Shown here: positions 8,478 to 16,688 of the stretch, piece after piece
Layout: each line of letters starts with the position of its first letter
How positions within the stretch are numbered: the first letter of the stretch is position 1
Assembly: GCF_015776785.2 (NCBI RefSeq)
Contig: NZ_LFMD02000002.1
Location: forward strand, 1,746,666-1,810,665
Reading direction: 5' to 3'
DNA: 64,000 nucleotides
Source: Kitasatospora sp. SUK 42
Lineage (GTDB): Bacteria > Actinomycetota > Actinomycetes > Streptomycetales > Streptomycetaceae
Notes under the pieces: model-generated
The model's input: only the letters and a program-made list of their open reading frames with translations
Databases searched by the model: none
Told to the model about the DNA's origin: nothing
Position numbers and translations under genes: made by a program

Positions 8478-9389
8478 ATGCGCAAGCTCGGCCGTTACCT
8501 CCTCCTGGAGCGGCTCGGAGCCGGCTCCTTCGCCACGGTCTGGAAGGCCTACGATCCGGAGCTCGACACCGAGGTCGCGGTGAAGGTGCTGGCCGAGAAC
8601 TGGGCCGCCAACGCCGATGTGCGCGAGCGGTTCCTGGCGGAGGCGAGGCTGCTGCGCCGGATCGCCAGCCCGCGGGTGGTCCGGGTGCACGACGTCGGGG
8701 TGCAGGAGGACCGGCCCTACTTCGTCATGGACTACGTACGCGGCGGCACCCTGGCGGACCGGGTCGGGCAGTGCGACCCGCAGGAGGCGCTGCGGCTGGC
8801 CGCGGAGGCGGGCTACGCGGTCCAGGTCCTGCACGAGGCGGGCGTGGTGCACCGTGACGTCAAGCCGTCCAACCTGCTGCTCGCCACCGGCCCTGCGCCC
8901 GCCGCGGTGCTGGTGGCGGATCTGGGCAGCGCGAAGCAACTGGCCGACGCGTCCGGGCTGACGGTGACCACGGGCACGCCCGCGTACATGGCACCGGAAC
9001 AGGCCTTCCAGACCGGCGGGTTCGACGGGAGGGCCGACGTGTACGCGCTGGCCGTCGTGGCCTACGAGCTGCTGACCGGGCAGAAGCCGTTCGGCCCGGG
9101 CGGACGCGCCGCGGCCCTGATGACCGACCGGCCGACCGCCTCGACGCTGCCGGCGCTCCCGGCCGGAACGGAGCTCCCACCGAACGTCGCCCTGCTGCTA
9201 CGGGCCGCGATGTCCGTCGAGCCGGCGGACCGACCGCCGACCGCCCAGGCCTTCGCGGACGCGCTGCTGGCTCCGGTCCCGCAGTCCCGGCCCCTGGAAG
9301 GCCCGGGGTGGCTGACCCCGCGCGCGGTCTGGCTGGCGTCGGGCACGGTGTTCACGGCGACGACCCTGCTGAGCTGGCTGCGGCGTTGA
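8478..9389 (+). CDS. Membrane-anchored serine/threonine protein kinase
   Basis: A 303-residue kinase. Residues 6-262 hold a Hanks-type domain: glycine loop GAGSFATVWKA, catalytic lysine in VAVKVL, HRDVKPSNLL catalytic loop, DLG in place of DFG, and GTPAYMAPEQ. A short linker is followed by one hydrophobic segment near the C-terminus (VWLASGTVFTATTLLSWL), after which only three residues remain, so there is no extracellular sensor domain. The ATG at 8478 is chosen because the kinase fold begins directly there. It is divergent from the ECF sigma operon and could phosphorylate components of that system; this link is inferred from position only. Confidence 0.9.
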   Translation: MRKLGRYLLLERLGAGSFATVWKAYDPELDTEVAVKVLAENWAANADVRERFLAEARLLRRIASPRVVRVHDVGVQEDRPYFVMDYVRGGTLADRVGQCDPQEALRLAAEAGYAVQVLHEAGVVHRDVKPSNLLLATGPAPAAVLVADLGSAKQLADASGLTVTTGTPAYMAPEQAFQTGGFDGRADVYALAVVAYELLTGQKPFGPGGRAAALMTDRPTASTLPALPAGTELPPNVALLLRAAMSVEPADRPPTAQAFADALLAPVPQSRPLEGPGWLTPRAVWLASGTVFTATTLLSWLRR

Positions 9390-9518
9390 ATCCGACAGGA
9401 GGCCGGTCCGCACCGGAGGTCGTGTCCTGGAGGGGAATCCGGGCCGGGGCGCGGCACCGGCTTCATTCGGGACAAGAGAGGTCCTCAAGTCCGAGGGCGC
9501 TGCCGCTGACGACTCCCG

Positions 9519-9524
9519 TAGGGT
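9519..9524 (+). promoter_or_regulatory. -10-like hexamer of a probable leaderless LLM oxidoreductase transcript
   Basis: TAGGGT ends seven bases before the ATG at 9532, which would place the transcription start at the start codon. No Shine-Dalgarno-like sequence is present other than the G-run adjoining the hexamer, and no convincing -35 box is seen. Confidence 0.4.
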
Positions 9525-9531
9525 CGGGGGC

Positions 9532-10419
9532 ATGCGACTGAGTACGGTGATTCTCCCCATCCACCGATGGGCCGAGGGGCAGAAGGTCTGGCGACGGGCC
9601 GAGGAACTCGGGTTCCACGCCGCGTACACCTATGACCACCTGTCCTGGCGGTCGTTCCAGAACGAGCCGTGGTTCGGGGCCGTCCCCACGCTGACGGCGG
9701 CGGCCACGGCCACCGAGCGGCTCAGGATCGGCACGCTGGTGACCTCGCCGAACTTCCGGCACCCGGTGACGCTGGCGAAGGACCTGATCACGCTGGACGA
9801 CGTGTCCGGCGGGCGGGTCACGCTGGGGATCGGGGCCGGCGGGACGGGCTTCGACGCGACGGCGCTGGGGCAGGAGGCGTGGTCGCCGAAGGAGCGGGCG
9901 GACCGGTTCGGGGAGTTCCTGCCGCTGCTGGACGAGCTGCTGAGGAACGACGCCACGACGCGGGAGGGCACGTACTACTCGGCCGTCGAGGCACGGAACA
10001 TCCCCGGGTGCGTGCAGACGCCGCGGGTGCCGTTCTACGTCGCGGCCGCCGGGCCGCGCGGGATGCGGCTGGCCGCGGAGTACGGGCAGGGCTGGGTGAC
10101 GTACGGGGACCCGAAGGGGCCCGCGGACGTGCCGGTGGAGCAGGCTCCCGCCGTGATCGCCCAGCAGATCGGCAAGCTGGCGGCGGCCTGCGAGGCGAAG
10201 GGCCGGGACGTGGCGACACTGGAGAAGATGCTGCTCCAGGGCTCGACCGCGGAGAAGCCGCTCCAGTCGCTGGACGCCTTCGTGGACTTCGCCGGCACCT
10301 ACCGGGAGCTGGGCATCACCGAGCTGGTGATCCACTGGCCCGTCCCGGACTCGATCTTCGAGAACGACCTCGCCGTCTTCGAGCGGATCGCGACCGAGGG
10401 CCTCGCCCAACTGGACTGA
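9532..10419 (+). CDS. LLM class (F420- or FMN-dependent) oxidoreductase
   Basis: A 295-residue flavin/F420-binding TIM-barrel enzyme of the luciferase-like superfamily. It starts with the typical LSTVILP strand and carries the EELGFHAAYTYDHLSW motif near residues 25-40, RIGTLVTSPNFRHPVTLAKDL near 65-85 and the GRVTLGIGAGGTGFD signature near 95-110. The substrate is not predictable. The hairpin at 10427-10454 terminates the gene. A 5' fragment of this same gene lies at 6094-6181, so the locus has been duplicated or split by insertion of the sigma/kinase cassette. Confidence 0.9.
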   Translation: MRLSTVILPIHRWAEGQKVWRRAEELGFHAAYTYDHLSWRSFQNEPWFGAVPTLTAAATATERLRIGTLVTSPNFRHPVTLAKDLITLDDVSGGRVTLGIGAGGTGFDATALGQEAWSPKERADRFGEFLPLLDELLRNDATTREGTYYSAVEARNIPGCVQTPRVPFYVAAAGPRGMRLAAEYGQGWVTYGDPKGPADVPVEQAPAVIAQQIGKLAAACEAKGRDVATLEKMLLQGSTAEKPLQSLDAFVDFAGTYRELGITELVIHWPVPDSIFENDLAVFERIATEGLAQLD

Positions 10420-10426
10420 CCCGGAT

Positions 10427-10454
10427 GGCCCGCAGCGTGCACGCGCTGCGGGCC
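10427..10454. terminator. Hairpin terminator between LLM gene and small minus-strand ORF
   Basis: An 11-base perfect stem (GGCCCGCAGCG at 10427-10437, CGCTGCGGGCC at 10444-10454) with a 6-base loop lies 7 bases after the LLM stop codon and is followed by GTTTCC. It can act in both directions. Confidence 0.75.
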
Positions 10455-10497
10455 GTTTCCGTCGTCTCCGCCACGGAACCCGAACGCCAGGGCCGCC

Positions 10498-10692
10498 CTA
10501 GGGGTGCGGGCGGGTGCGCTGGGTGGGGAGGGCGGGGGCCGGGTCCGGGGTGCGGCGGGCGAGTTCGGCGAGGGTGTGGAAGAGGACGTCGCCGAGCAGG
10601 ACCGGCTCGCGGGAGGCCTCGGGGGCGTCCAGAGCAGGGGCGACGGGACGGTGGGTCGGGGGCGGAGCGTCGCGGAGCTGGCGAGTGGGCAT
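10498..10692 (-). CDS. Small hypothetical protein (64 residues)
   Basis: ATG at 10692 is preceded by an AGGAAG ribosome-binding site. Codons have the strong G/C third-position bias of real genes here. The peptide is proline-rich at both ends, with a central amphipathic helix (EPVLLGDVLFHTLAELARR), no membrane segment and no cysteine. It is not recognised. It resembles the size and layout of leader-like or short regulatory peptides of actinomycetes, but no modifying enzyme is next to it. It converges with the LLM gene across a shared hairpin and is divergent from the HAD phosphatase. Confidence 0.5.
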   Translation of the reverse strand: MPTRQLRDAPPPTHRPVAPALDAPEASREPVLLGDVLFHTLAELARRTPDPAPALPTQRTRPHP

Positions 10693-10874
10693 GGCTCTTC
10701 CTGCCGACGGGGTGACCGGGAAAGTCCTGCCCGTTCGGCCCGGAGCGACACCCCGGACGGGGGCGAATCGGCCGGAAACGGCGCCTGGAGGGCCGGAACC
10801 CGCCCCGGGTCGGCCGCCCGTGGACCGGGGGCCTCGACGGTGACCGGGCACCGCCGATGGGCGAAGATGGACCG

Positions 10875-11705
10875 GTGACCGAACCCCGCACCGCCCCCCG
10901 CCTCATCGCCACCGACCTGGACGGCACCCTGCTCTGCTCCGGCGGCACCGTCAGCGACCGCACCGCCGCGGCCCTGGCGGCGGCCGAGGCGGCCGGGGTG
11001 CAGGTGGTGTTCGTGACCGGGCGGCCGCCGCGCTGGATGCAGCAGGTGAGCCCGCACATCGGCGGTCACGGGGTGGCGATCTGCTCGAACGGCGGCGCCG
11101 TGGTGGACGTGCGGCGCGGCGAGCTGGTCGAGTACTTCCCGCTGGCGGAGGGCACCACGCTGGCGGTGGTCGAGGCGCTGCGGGCCAAGCTGCCCGGCAC
11201 CGCCTTCGCCTTCGAGTACCCGGACGGGTGGGCCCGCGAGCCCGGGTACGAGGTGCTGATGTGGGGCGACACCGAGGTCCGCGCGATCGGCCCGGCCGAG
11301 GAGCTGCTGGCGGACGGCGGCCCGGTGCGGGGCCTGTTCAAGCTGCTGGCGAAGCACCCGGACCTCGACCCGGACGTCTTCCTCGCCGAGGCCCGGGCGG
11401 CGGCCGGGCACCTGGCCGAGATCACCCGCTCCGCGCCGATCCCCCTGCTGGAGATCAGCGCGCCGGGTGTCACCAAGGCCAGCACGCTGGCCCGTTGGTG
11501 CGCCGAGCACGGGATCGACCGCGGCGAGGTGGTGGCCTTCGGCGACATGCCGAACGACCTGGAGATGCTGGCCTGGGCCGGCACCGCGTACGCCGTCGCC
11601 AACGCGCACCCGCAGGTGCTGGCGGCGGTGCCGCTGCACACCGTGAGCAACGAGCAGGACGGCGTCGCCGCGGTGCTGGAGCGGCTGCTGGCCGGTAGCC
11701 GGTAA
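10875..11705 (+). CDS. HAD-superfamily hydrolase, Cof-type phosphatase
   Basis: A 276-residue cytoplasmic phosphatase. Motif I is ATDLDGTLL near residue 12 with the nucleophilic aspartates, motif II is FVTGRPPRW near 50, the motif III lysine is in GVTKASTLARW near 200, and motif IV is FGDMPNDLEML near 220. The large C2B cap between residues 80 and 190 is typical of Cof/YbiV proteins, which dephosphorylate sugar phosphates and related metabolites. GTG at 10875 is preferred over the in-frame ATG at 10857 because family members begin here and a -10-like GAAGAT ends six bases upstream. It converges with the pst-like operon end. Confidence 0.88.
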   Translation: MTEPRTAPRLIATDLDGTLLCSGGTVSDRTAAALAAAEAAGVQVVFVTGRPPRWMQQVSPHIGGHGVAICSNGGAVVDVRRGELVEYFPLAEGTTLAVVEALRAKLPGTAFAFEYPDGWAREPGYEVLMWGDTEVRAIGPAEELLADGGPVRGLFKLLAKHPDLDPDVFLAEARAAAGHLAEITRSAPIPLLEISAPGVTKASTLARWCAEHGIDRGEVVAFGDMPNDLEMLAWAGTAYAVANAHPQVLAAVPLHTVSNEQDGVAAVLERLLAGSR

Positions 11706-11747
11706 CCGGCGGTCGGACGGCAGCCGCTCCAGGGAACCTCAACGGGC

Positions 11748-12623
11748 TCAGCCGAAGCGGCCGTTGACGTAGTCCGAGGTCCGCTGGTCGCGCGGGTTCT
11801 CGAAGATCTGCTCGGTCGGCCCGGCCTCGACGATCCGGCCCGGGGTGTCGTGGGTGGCCAGGAAGAACGCGCAGCTCTGCGAAACCCGCTGGGCCTGCTG
11901 CATGTTGTGGGTGACGATCACGATGGTGAGCCGCCCGCGCAGTTCGGCGATGGTCTCCTCGACCCTCCGGGTGGAGGTCGGGTCGAGCGCGGAGCACGGC
12001 TCGTCCATCAGCAGGATGTCCGGCGAGACGGCCAACGACCGTGCGATGCACAGGCGTTGCTGCTGGCCACCGGAGAGCGCACCGCCCGGGGTGTGCAGCC
12101 GGGTGGACACCTCGTCCCAGAGGCCGGCGCGACGCAGGCTGGTCTCCACCAGGTGCTGGCGCTCCTCCTTGGACACCTTGATCCCGGCCAGCTTGAGCCC
12201 GCTGGAGACGTTGTCCTGGATGGACATCGCCGGGAACGGGTTGGGACGCTGGAACACCATGCCGATCCGGCGCCGCACCTCGGCGGGGCGGCGGCCGGGG
12301 CGGTAGACGTCGTCGCCGTCCAGCAGCACCTCGCCGGCGAGCGCGGCGCCGCGGATCATCTCGTGCATCCGGTTGAGGATCCGCAGGTAGGTGGACTTGC
12401 CGCAGCCGGACGGGCCGATCAGCGCGGTGACCTCGCCGGCCGGCATGCCCAGCGAGACCCGCTCCAGCACCTTGTGGCTGCCGAACCAGGCGGAGACGTC
12501 CCGGGTCTCCAGCCCGGCCAGCGGCTCGTCGCCGGAGCGGGCGTCCACGACCGGGGGGAGGGTGAGGGTGTCGGCGGCCGGGTCGGCCGCCGCGTCGTAC
12601 GGCTGGTGCGTGGTGTCGGTCAT
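11748..12623 (-). CDS. pstB: Phosphate-type ABC importer ATPase PstB
   Basis: A 291-residue ATPase. After a 30-residue low-complexity N-terminus, the PstB fold runs to the C-terminus: Walker [10 protein letters not shown] near residue 72, the NRMHE segment specific to PstB, Q-loop [18 protein letters not shown], signature [15 protein letters not shown], Walker [14 protein letters not shown] and the [10 protein letters not shown] switch region. Known PstB energises PstCA for phosphate uptake. It is the last gene of the minus-strand cluster, 22 bases after the sortase-like gene. Because the associated binding proteins are unusual, phosphate as the substrate is likely but not proven. Confidence 0.92.
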   Translation of the reverse strand: MTDTTHQPYDAAADPAADTLTLPPVVDARSGDEPLAGLETRDVSAWFGSHKVLERVSLGMPAGEVTALIGPSGCGKSTYLRILNRMHEMIRGAALAGEVLLDGDDVYRPGRRPAEVRRRIGMVFQRPNPFPAMSIQDNVSSGLKLAGIKVSKEERQHLVETSLRRAGLWDEVSTRLHTPGGALSGGQQQRLCIARSLAVSPDILLMDEPCSALDPTSTRRVEETIAELRGRLTIVIVTHNMQQAQRVSQSCAFFLATHDTPGRIVEAGPTEQIFENPRDQRTSDYVNGRFG

Positions 12624-12645
12624 CGGTACGGCCTCCGGGCGCGCG

Positions 12646-13545
12646 TCAGTAGAGGTTGGGCAGCAGGGCGGCGGCGTTCTCGTAGACCGCCCAGAGCACC
12701 GCGCCGACGACCGGCACGAAGCTCAGGTAGGCGGCCGAGCGGCGCCAGTACCGGGCCAGCAGCAGGGCGCCGACCACCGCGCCCAGCAGGGCGAGCGACC
12801 ACAGCTGCAGCGCGGCCAGCGCGCCCTTGTCGGCGGCCAGCGCCTTGTCGTACGGGACGGTCGAGGGGCGGCCGCCGGGGTTCTGCTCGGGGTCGCCGTC
12901 GAGCCGGGCACCGATCATCACGGTGGAGCCGGGGATCCAGTCGGAGTCGCCGGTGACCATGACCAGCCGGTTGCGGACCGGGTCGCTGATCGGGTGGTCG
13001 CCGTCGCCGTACACGTTGACGGTGTAGGTGAACTTGCCCTGCCCGGTGGTGGCTTCGATCTTGTCGCCGACCCGGAGCTTGGACAGCTCGGCGAACGGCG
13101 CCCCGAAGGTGGCGCCGCGGCCGAAGACCACCGCGACCCCGCCCTGACCGGGCAGCGCGGTGTCCCGGCGGTGGCCGGGGCCGCGCATGAGGTCCCGGCC
13201 GGCGGTGCCCTCGACCACCACGGCCTGGTGCAGGCCGATGGCCGGGATGTCCAGCAGCGCCACCGGCTCGCCGTCGGCGGCCGGGCCGGTCGGGGCGACG
13301 GCCCGGGCGAGCTGGTCCTTGAAGGTCTTGTACGCGGTCGACTGGTAGTGCCGCTCCTGGACGTGCGAGACCGTGAACAGGTAGCCGACGAAGCCCAGCA
13401 CCAGCGCGGCCAGCAGGCTGACCGCCCAGGCACCCTGGAGGAAGCGCCGCCGCCCGGGCGTGACGGCGGCGGGCGCGGCGGCCCGGGGGGCCGGGGTCAC
13501 GGGCGCCGGTGCGACGACCGGCTTCTCCAGCACCGGGGCGGTCAC
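12646..13545 (-). CDS. Sortase-fold membrane protein lacking the catalytic His, Cys and Arg (pseudosortase)
   Basis: A 299-residue membrane protein. A Pro/Ala-rich cytoplasmic start is followed by a membrane helix at about 37-59, a sortase-like beta-barrel at 90-215, and two further helices near 246-266 and 272-290. The barrel keeps class E landmarks ([40 protein letters not shown]). However, the usual A-G-H-R has become V-F-G-R (residues 140-143), the T-L-x-T-C strand ends V-T-G at 197-199, and no catalytic Arg follows. It therefore should not perform transpeptidation. GTG overlaps the TGA of the preceding binding-protein gene (GTGA), placing it firmly within the pst-like operon. Confidence 0.82.
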   Translation of the reverse strand: MTAPVLEKPVVAPAPVTPAPRAAAPAAVTPGRRRFLQGAWAVSLLAALVLGFVGYLFTVSHVQERHYQSTAYKTFKDQLARAVAPTGPAADGEPVALLDIPAIGLHQAVVVEGTAGRDLMRGPGHRRDTALPGQGGVAVVFGRGATFGAPFAELSKLRVGDKIEATTGQGKFTYTVNVYGDGDHPISDPVRNRLVMVTGDSDWIPGSTVMIGARLDGDPEQNPGGRPSTVPYDKALAADKGALAALQLWSLALLGAVVGALLLARYWRRSAAYLSFVPVVGAVLWAVYENAAALLPNLY

Positions 13546-15368
13546 GAGGCGCCGTCCGAGCTCTTGCGCCGGCGCAGCAGACGGCGGCCGAGCAGCGGCG
13601 GCACCAGCACCACGGCGAGCAGTTCGACCGCGGTGAGGGTGGACAGCGTCCAGTCCTCCGGCTTGCCGCCGACCTCGACCACGTTGGCCGCGACCTCGGT
13701 GGAGCCGCCGCGGCCGCGGGCGACCACCTGGCCGGTCTGCGGGTCGATCTGGTCCCCGCCGGAGCCGTCGCCGGCGCCGCCGGCCGCGTTCGGGTCACCG
13801 GCGGCCGCGCCGCCCGTACCGCCCGTACCACCGGAGCCGCCCGCACCGGTGCCGCCGGCCGTGCCGTTGCCGCCGCCCCCGCTTCCGCCGGAACCACCGG
13901 ATCCACCGGAACCGCTGGTGCCACCGGAACCGCCGGTGCCACCAGTGCCGCCGGAGCCGCCGGCCGCGCCGCCGGAGCCGCCGCTCGAACCGCCGGAGCC
14001 CGCACCGGTCTTGACCGGCTGGCCGTTCTGCACGGTGCAGTCCAGCGGGCTGCCCTGCTTGTCGCAGGGGCTCGGCATCGGCGCGTTCTTCAGGACGGTC
14101 AGCTCACCGGCCGAGTTGAAGGTCGGGTTGGCGCAGTTGGAGAGGGTGTCCGGGTCGACCGGGCTGGCGTTGCCCGGGATGCTCTTGGTCTGCAACAGCC
14201 CGCCGCGGACCAGGCCGCGCGGGATCGGCGAGTAGCCGAGGCCGTCCGCCTCGCCCTGGCCCTCGCAGAGCACGTAGGCGAGGAAGCGGCTGAGCGCGGC
14301 GCCCTTGTCGTTGGTGAAGCGCGGCGGCGGGGCCGGCGTCCCGGCGCGCGGCACGATCAGGTAGCTGTAGCTGGAGATCGGGTAGGCGCGGGGGTCGTTC
14401 ATCGTGTAGACGCCGTCGAGGTTCTGCTGGAGGTAGTTCGGGTCGGTCGCCGGGGTGCCGTCGTCCACGCCGCGGATCTTGGCGGCGGTGAGCGCGACGG
14501 CGACGTTGGAGGCGGTCGGCAGCGAGTAGTAGCCGGCCTGGTTGAGCACCTTCACGACCGGCCAGTTGCTGCGCTTGGCGAAGGCGTACTCGTCGTAGCC
14601 GATGGTGCCGACGTTGGACGGGGCCTTGATGTAGCCGGCCACGACGTCGGAGCCGTTCTGCGCGACCATGCGGCCGGAGGGCGGGAAGAACTCGGTGTAG
14701 TCACCGCAGGAGACGCCGTTGACGGACTGGCAGTAGGCGTCCCACTGGTCCTTGTGGGTGTGCTCCATCCAGCGGGTGAACTGCGCGGTGGCGCCGGAGC
14801 CGTCGGAGCGGATCACCGGGGTGATCTGGAGGCTGGGCAGCGCCTTGCCGTAGTCGCTGGTGATCTTGGGGTCGTTCCAGTTGGTGATCTTGCCGGTGAA
14901 GATGTCCACGATGGTCTGGGGGGACAGCCGCAGGTCGCGGACCTGCTTGCCGGCGACCACCAGGTTGTACATGAAGGTGGTGCCGCCCGCGGTGATCGGC
15001 ACGTAGGAGTAGCCGTAGACGGGGTTCTCCCGCTCGCCCGAGCCGGCGCCGTGGCCGGCCTGGCCGAGGCCGGTGTCCGGCGCGGAGCGGAACGGCACGT
15101 CGGAGGCGGTGAAGTCGTCCTGGCCGATCGCCCACTGGTTGCGGCCGGCCGCCGAGCCGATCGGGTTGAAGTTGATCTGGATGCCCTGCGGGGAGACGTC
15201 CTGCCGCCACTGGTCGATCGCCGGGCCGGCCCAGCTGGAGCCGTCGGCGCTCAGCGAAGTGGCCGCGTACGCCGGGGTCTGTCCCAGCAGCACGGAGGCT
15301 CCGGCGAGCAGCAGGGACAGCACCCCCGCCAGCAGCCGGGCGATGGAGCGCCTGAGGCCCCTCGACAT
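13542..15368 (-). CDS. pstS: PstS-family substrate-binding protein with Gly/Ser stalk and C-terminal membrane anchor
   Basis: A 608-residue exported protein. A Sec signal (about 1-36, ending AYAA) is followed by a PstS-like domain with the ligand-loop equivalents ADGSSWAGPAI, IGSAAGRNQW, DFTASDVPF and RSDGSGAT, which in PstS hold phosphate. From about residue 450 to 540 the chain becomes a Gly/Ser/Thr repeat (encoded 13755-14013), and a membrane helix near 575-595 ends in RRLLRRRKS. Normal PstS proteins are lipoproteins of 340-380 residues; this one has no lipobox and is tethered at the other end. It overlaps the pseudosortase gene by GTGA and follows pstA by 38 bases. Confidence 0.88.
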   Translation of the reverse strand: MSRGLRRSIARLLAGVLSLLLAGASVLLGQTPAYAATSLSADGSSWAGPAIDQWRQDVSPQGIQINFNPIGSAAGRNQWAIGQDDFTASDVPFRSAPDTGLGQAGHGAGSGERENPVYGYSYVPITAGGTTFMYNLVVAGKQVRDLRLSPQTIVDIFTGKITNWNDPKITSDYGKALPSLQITPVIRSDGSGATAQFTRWMEHTHKDQWDAYCQSVNGVSCGDYTEFFPPSGRMVAQNGSDVVAGYIKAPSNVGTIGYDEYAFAKRSNWPVVKVLNQAGYYSLPTASNVAVALTAAKIRGVDDGTPATDPNYLQQNLDGVYTMNDPRAYPISSYSYLIVPRAGTPAPPPRFTNDKGAALSRFLAYVLCEGQGEADGLGYSPIPRGLVRGGLLQTKSIPGNASPVDPDTLSNCANPTFNSAGELTVLKNAPMPSPCDKQGSPLDCTVQNGQPVKTGAGSGGSSGGSGGAAGGSGGTGGTGGSGGTSGSGGSGGSGGSGGGGNGTAGGTGAGGSGGTGGTGGAAAGDPNAAGGAGDGSGGDQIDPQTGQVVARGRGGSTEVAANVVEVGGKPEDWTLSTLTAVELLAVVLVPPLLGRRLLRRRKSSDGAS

Positions 15369-15406
15369 GTGAACTCCTCTGGTACGGAAAGCGGTTGGGC
15401 GGTACA

Positions 15407-16636
15407 TCACTGCTGCTCCTGCGGCCGGAGGGCGTACGGGCGGGCGACGGCGCCGGCGGCGGCCTTCTCCAGTCGCCGGGCGTCGCGGTCGATCCGGCGC
15501 TTCTGGGCGCGGGTCAGCTGCCCGGGGCGGCGGCCGCCGAGCACGCGCGCGGTGACGAAGAGGATCAGCACCACGATCATGAGGGTCAGGGCGGCGGCGA
15601 ATCCGCGCGCGATCATGCCGTCGTACGGCTGCTTGACGTAGTTCCAGATGTACAGCGGCAGCGACACCTGGTGGTCCGAGAACGGGTTGCCGTTGAACTG
15701 CGAGGTGAACCCGGAGGTGAGCAGCACCGGCGAGGTCTCGCCGACGCCGCGCGCCATGCCGAGGACGACCGCCGTCACCAGGCCCGGCCGGGCGGTGGGC
15801 AGCACCACGTTCCACACGGTGCGCCACTGGCTGCCGCCGAGCGCGTACGAGGCCTCGCGCAGGGTGCCGGGCACCAGGCGGATGACCACCTCGGCGGCCC
15901 GGGTGACGATCGGCATCATCATCACGGTCAGGGCGAGCGAGGCGGCGAAGCCGCTCTTCTCGAAGCCGAAGGTGATGATCACGACGCCGAGGACGAACAG
16001 GCCGGCCACGATGGACGGCAGCGCCGTCATCGCCTCGACCAGGGTGCGCACCGGGCGGGCCATGCGGCCGCCGACCTCGGACATGAACACCGCCGCCGCG
16101 ATGCCCAGCGGCACCGCGAACAGCGTGGCCAGGCCCAGCTGTTCGAGCGAGCCGACGACGGCGTTGAGCGCGCCGCCGTCGGTGATCGGGTTCAGCGGGC
16201 CGGTGTGGTCCATCGACTGGGTGAAGAAGTTGAGGTGCTGGGCGGCTTCGGAGCCGCGGCTGAGGACGTAGCCGATCTGGTCGACGATCAGTGCGACGAC
16301 CAGCAGCCCGGAGCTCCAGGCGACCACGCCGACCAGCCGGTCGCGCACCATCAGCCGGTGCCACTGGAGCCGGCCGAGGGCGAAGTAGCCCGCCAGAAAC
16401 AGCAGGTACCAGCAGATCAGGAACCCGAAGGCGCCGCTGAACGGCAGGACCCGCTCGTAGAGCATCCAGTTCAGCGCGAGCGAGCCGATCGCCGCGCCGG
16501 CGACGGTGAACACGTCCTCGCGGGTGATGCCGCCGAGCCGGACCTTCCGTTCGGGGCGGGGGGCTGCGGCCTGGGTGGGCGCGGGGTCGGCGGCCGGCCC
16601 CGGGGCCGCGACCGGCGGCAGGTCGAGCGTCGTCAT
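15407..16636 (-). CDS. pstA: Phosphate-type ABC importer permease PstA
   Basis: A 409-residue permease. An N-terminal extension of about 40 residues and two extra hydrophobic segments precede the MetI-like core of six helices. The core contains PstA hallmarks: GGALNAVVGSLEQLGLATLFAVPLG, a MTALPSIVAGLFVLG loop and the EAA-type coupling motif REASYALGGSQWRTV near residue 260. Permeases of this kind pair with PstC and PstB. The gene lies 52 bases after pstC. It is longer than the usual 290-300 residues because of the N-terminal addition and a basic C-terminal tail. Confidence 0.92.
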   Translation of the reverse strand: MTTLDLPPVAAPGPAADPAPTQAAAPRPERKVRLGGITREDVFTVAGAAIGSLALNWMLYERVLPFSGAFGFLICWYLLFLAGYFALGRLQWHRLMVRDRLVGVVAWSSGLLVVALIVDQIGYVLSRGSEAAQHLNFFTQSMDHTGPLNPITDGGALNAVVGSLEQLGLATLFAVPLGIAAAVFMSEVGGRMARPVRTLVEAMTALPSIVAGLFVLGVVIITFGFEKSGFAASLALTVMMMPIVTRAAEVVIRLVPGTLREASYALGGSQWRTVWNVVLPTARPGLVTAVVLGMARGVGETSPVLLTSGFTSQFNGNPFSDHQVSLPLYIWNYVKQPYDGMIARGFAAALTLMIVVLILFVTARVLGGRRPGQLTRAQKRRIDRDARRLEKAAAGAVARPYALRPQEQQ

Positions 16637-16688
16637 CGGGTCGTCCCCTCTCGGTTCGGGTGGCGGGCGGTCTGACGGTCCGTCATGG

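Noticed and set aside
7671..9389. N-terminal extension of the Ser/Thr kinase by about 270 codons
   Set aside because: The extension is antisense to the sigma factor and its partner; the kinase fold starts at the ATG at 8478.
13755..14013. Possible CRISPR-like or minisatellite array in the Gly/Ser-coding region
   Set aside because: The repetition follows codons for Gly, Ser and Thr, has no unique spacers of constant length and lies inside a reading frame.
12391..14235. Plus-strand frame with a long Pro/Pro/Val-Pro stretch opposite the PstS stalk
   Set aside because: It is the mirror of the Gly/Ser repeat stalk; the minus-strand frame has a signal peptide, a PstS domain and an anchor.
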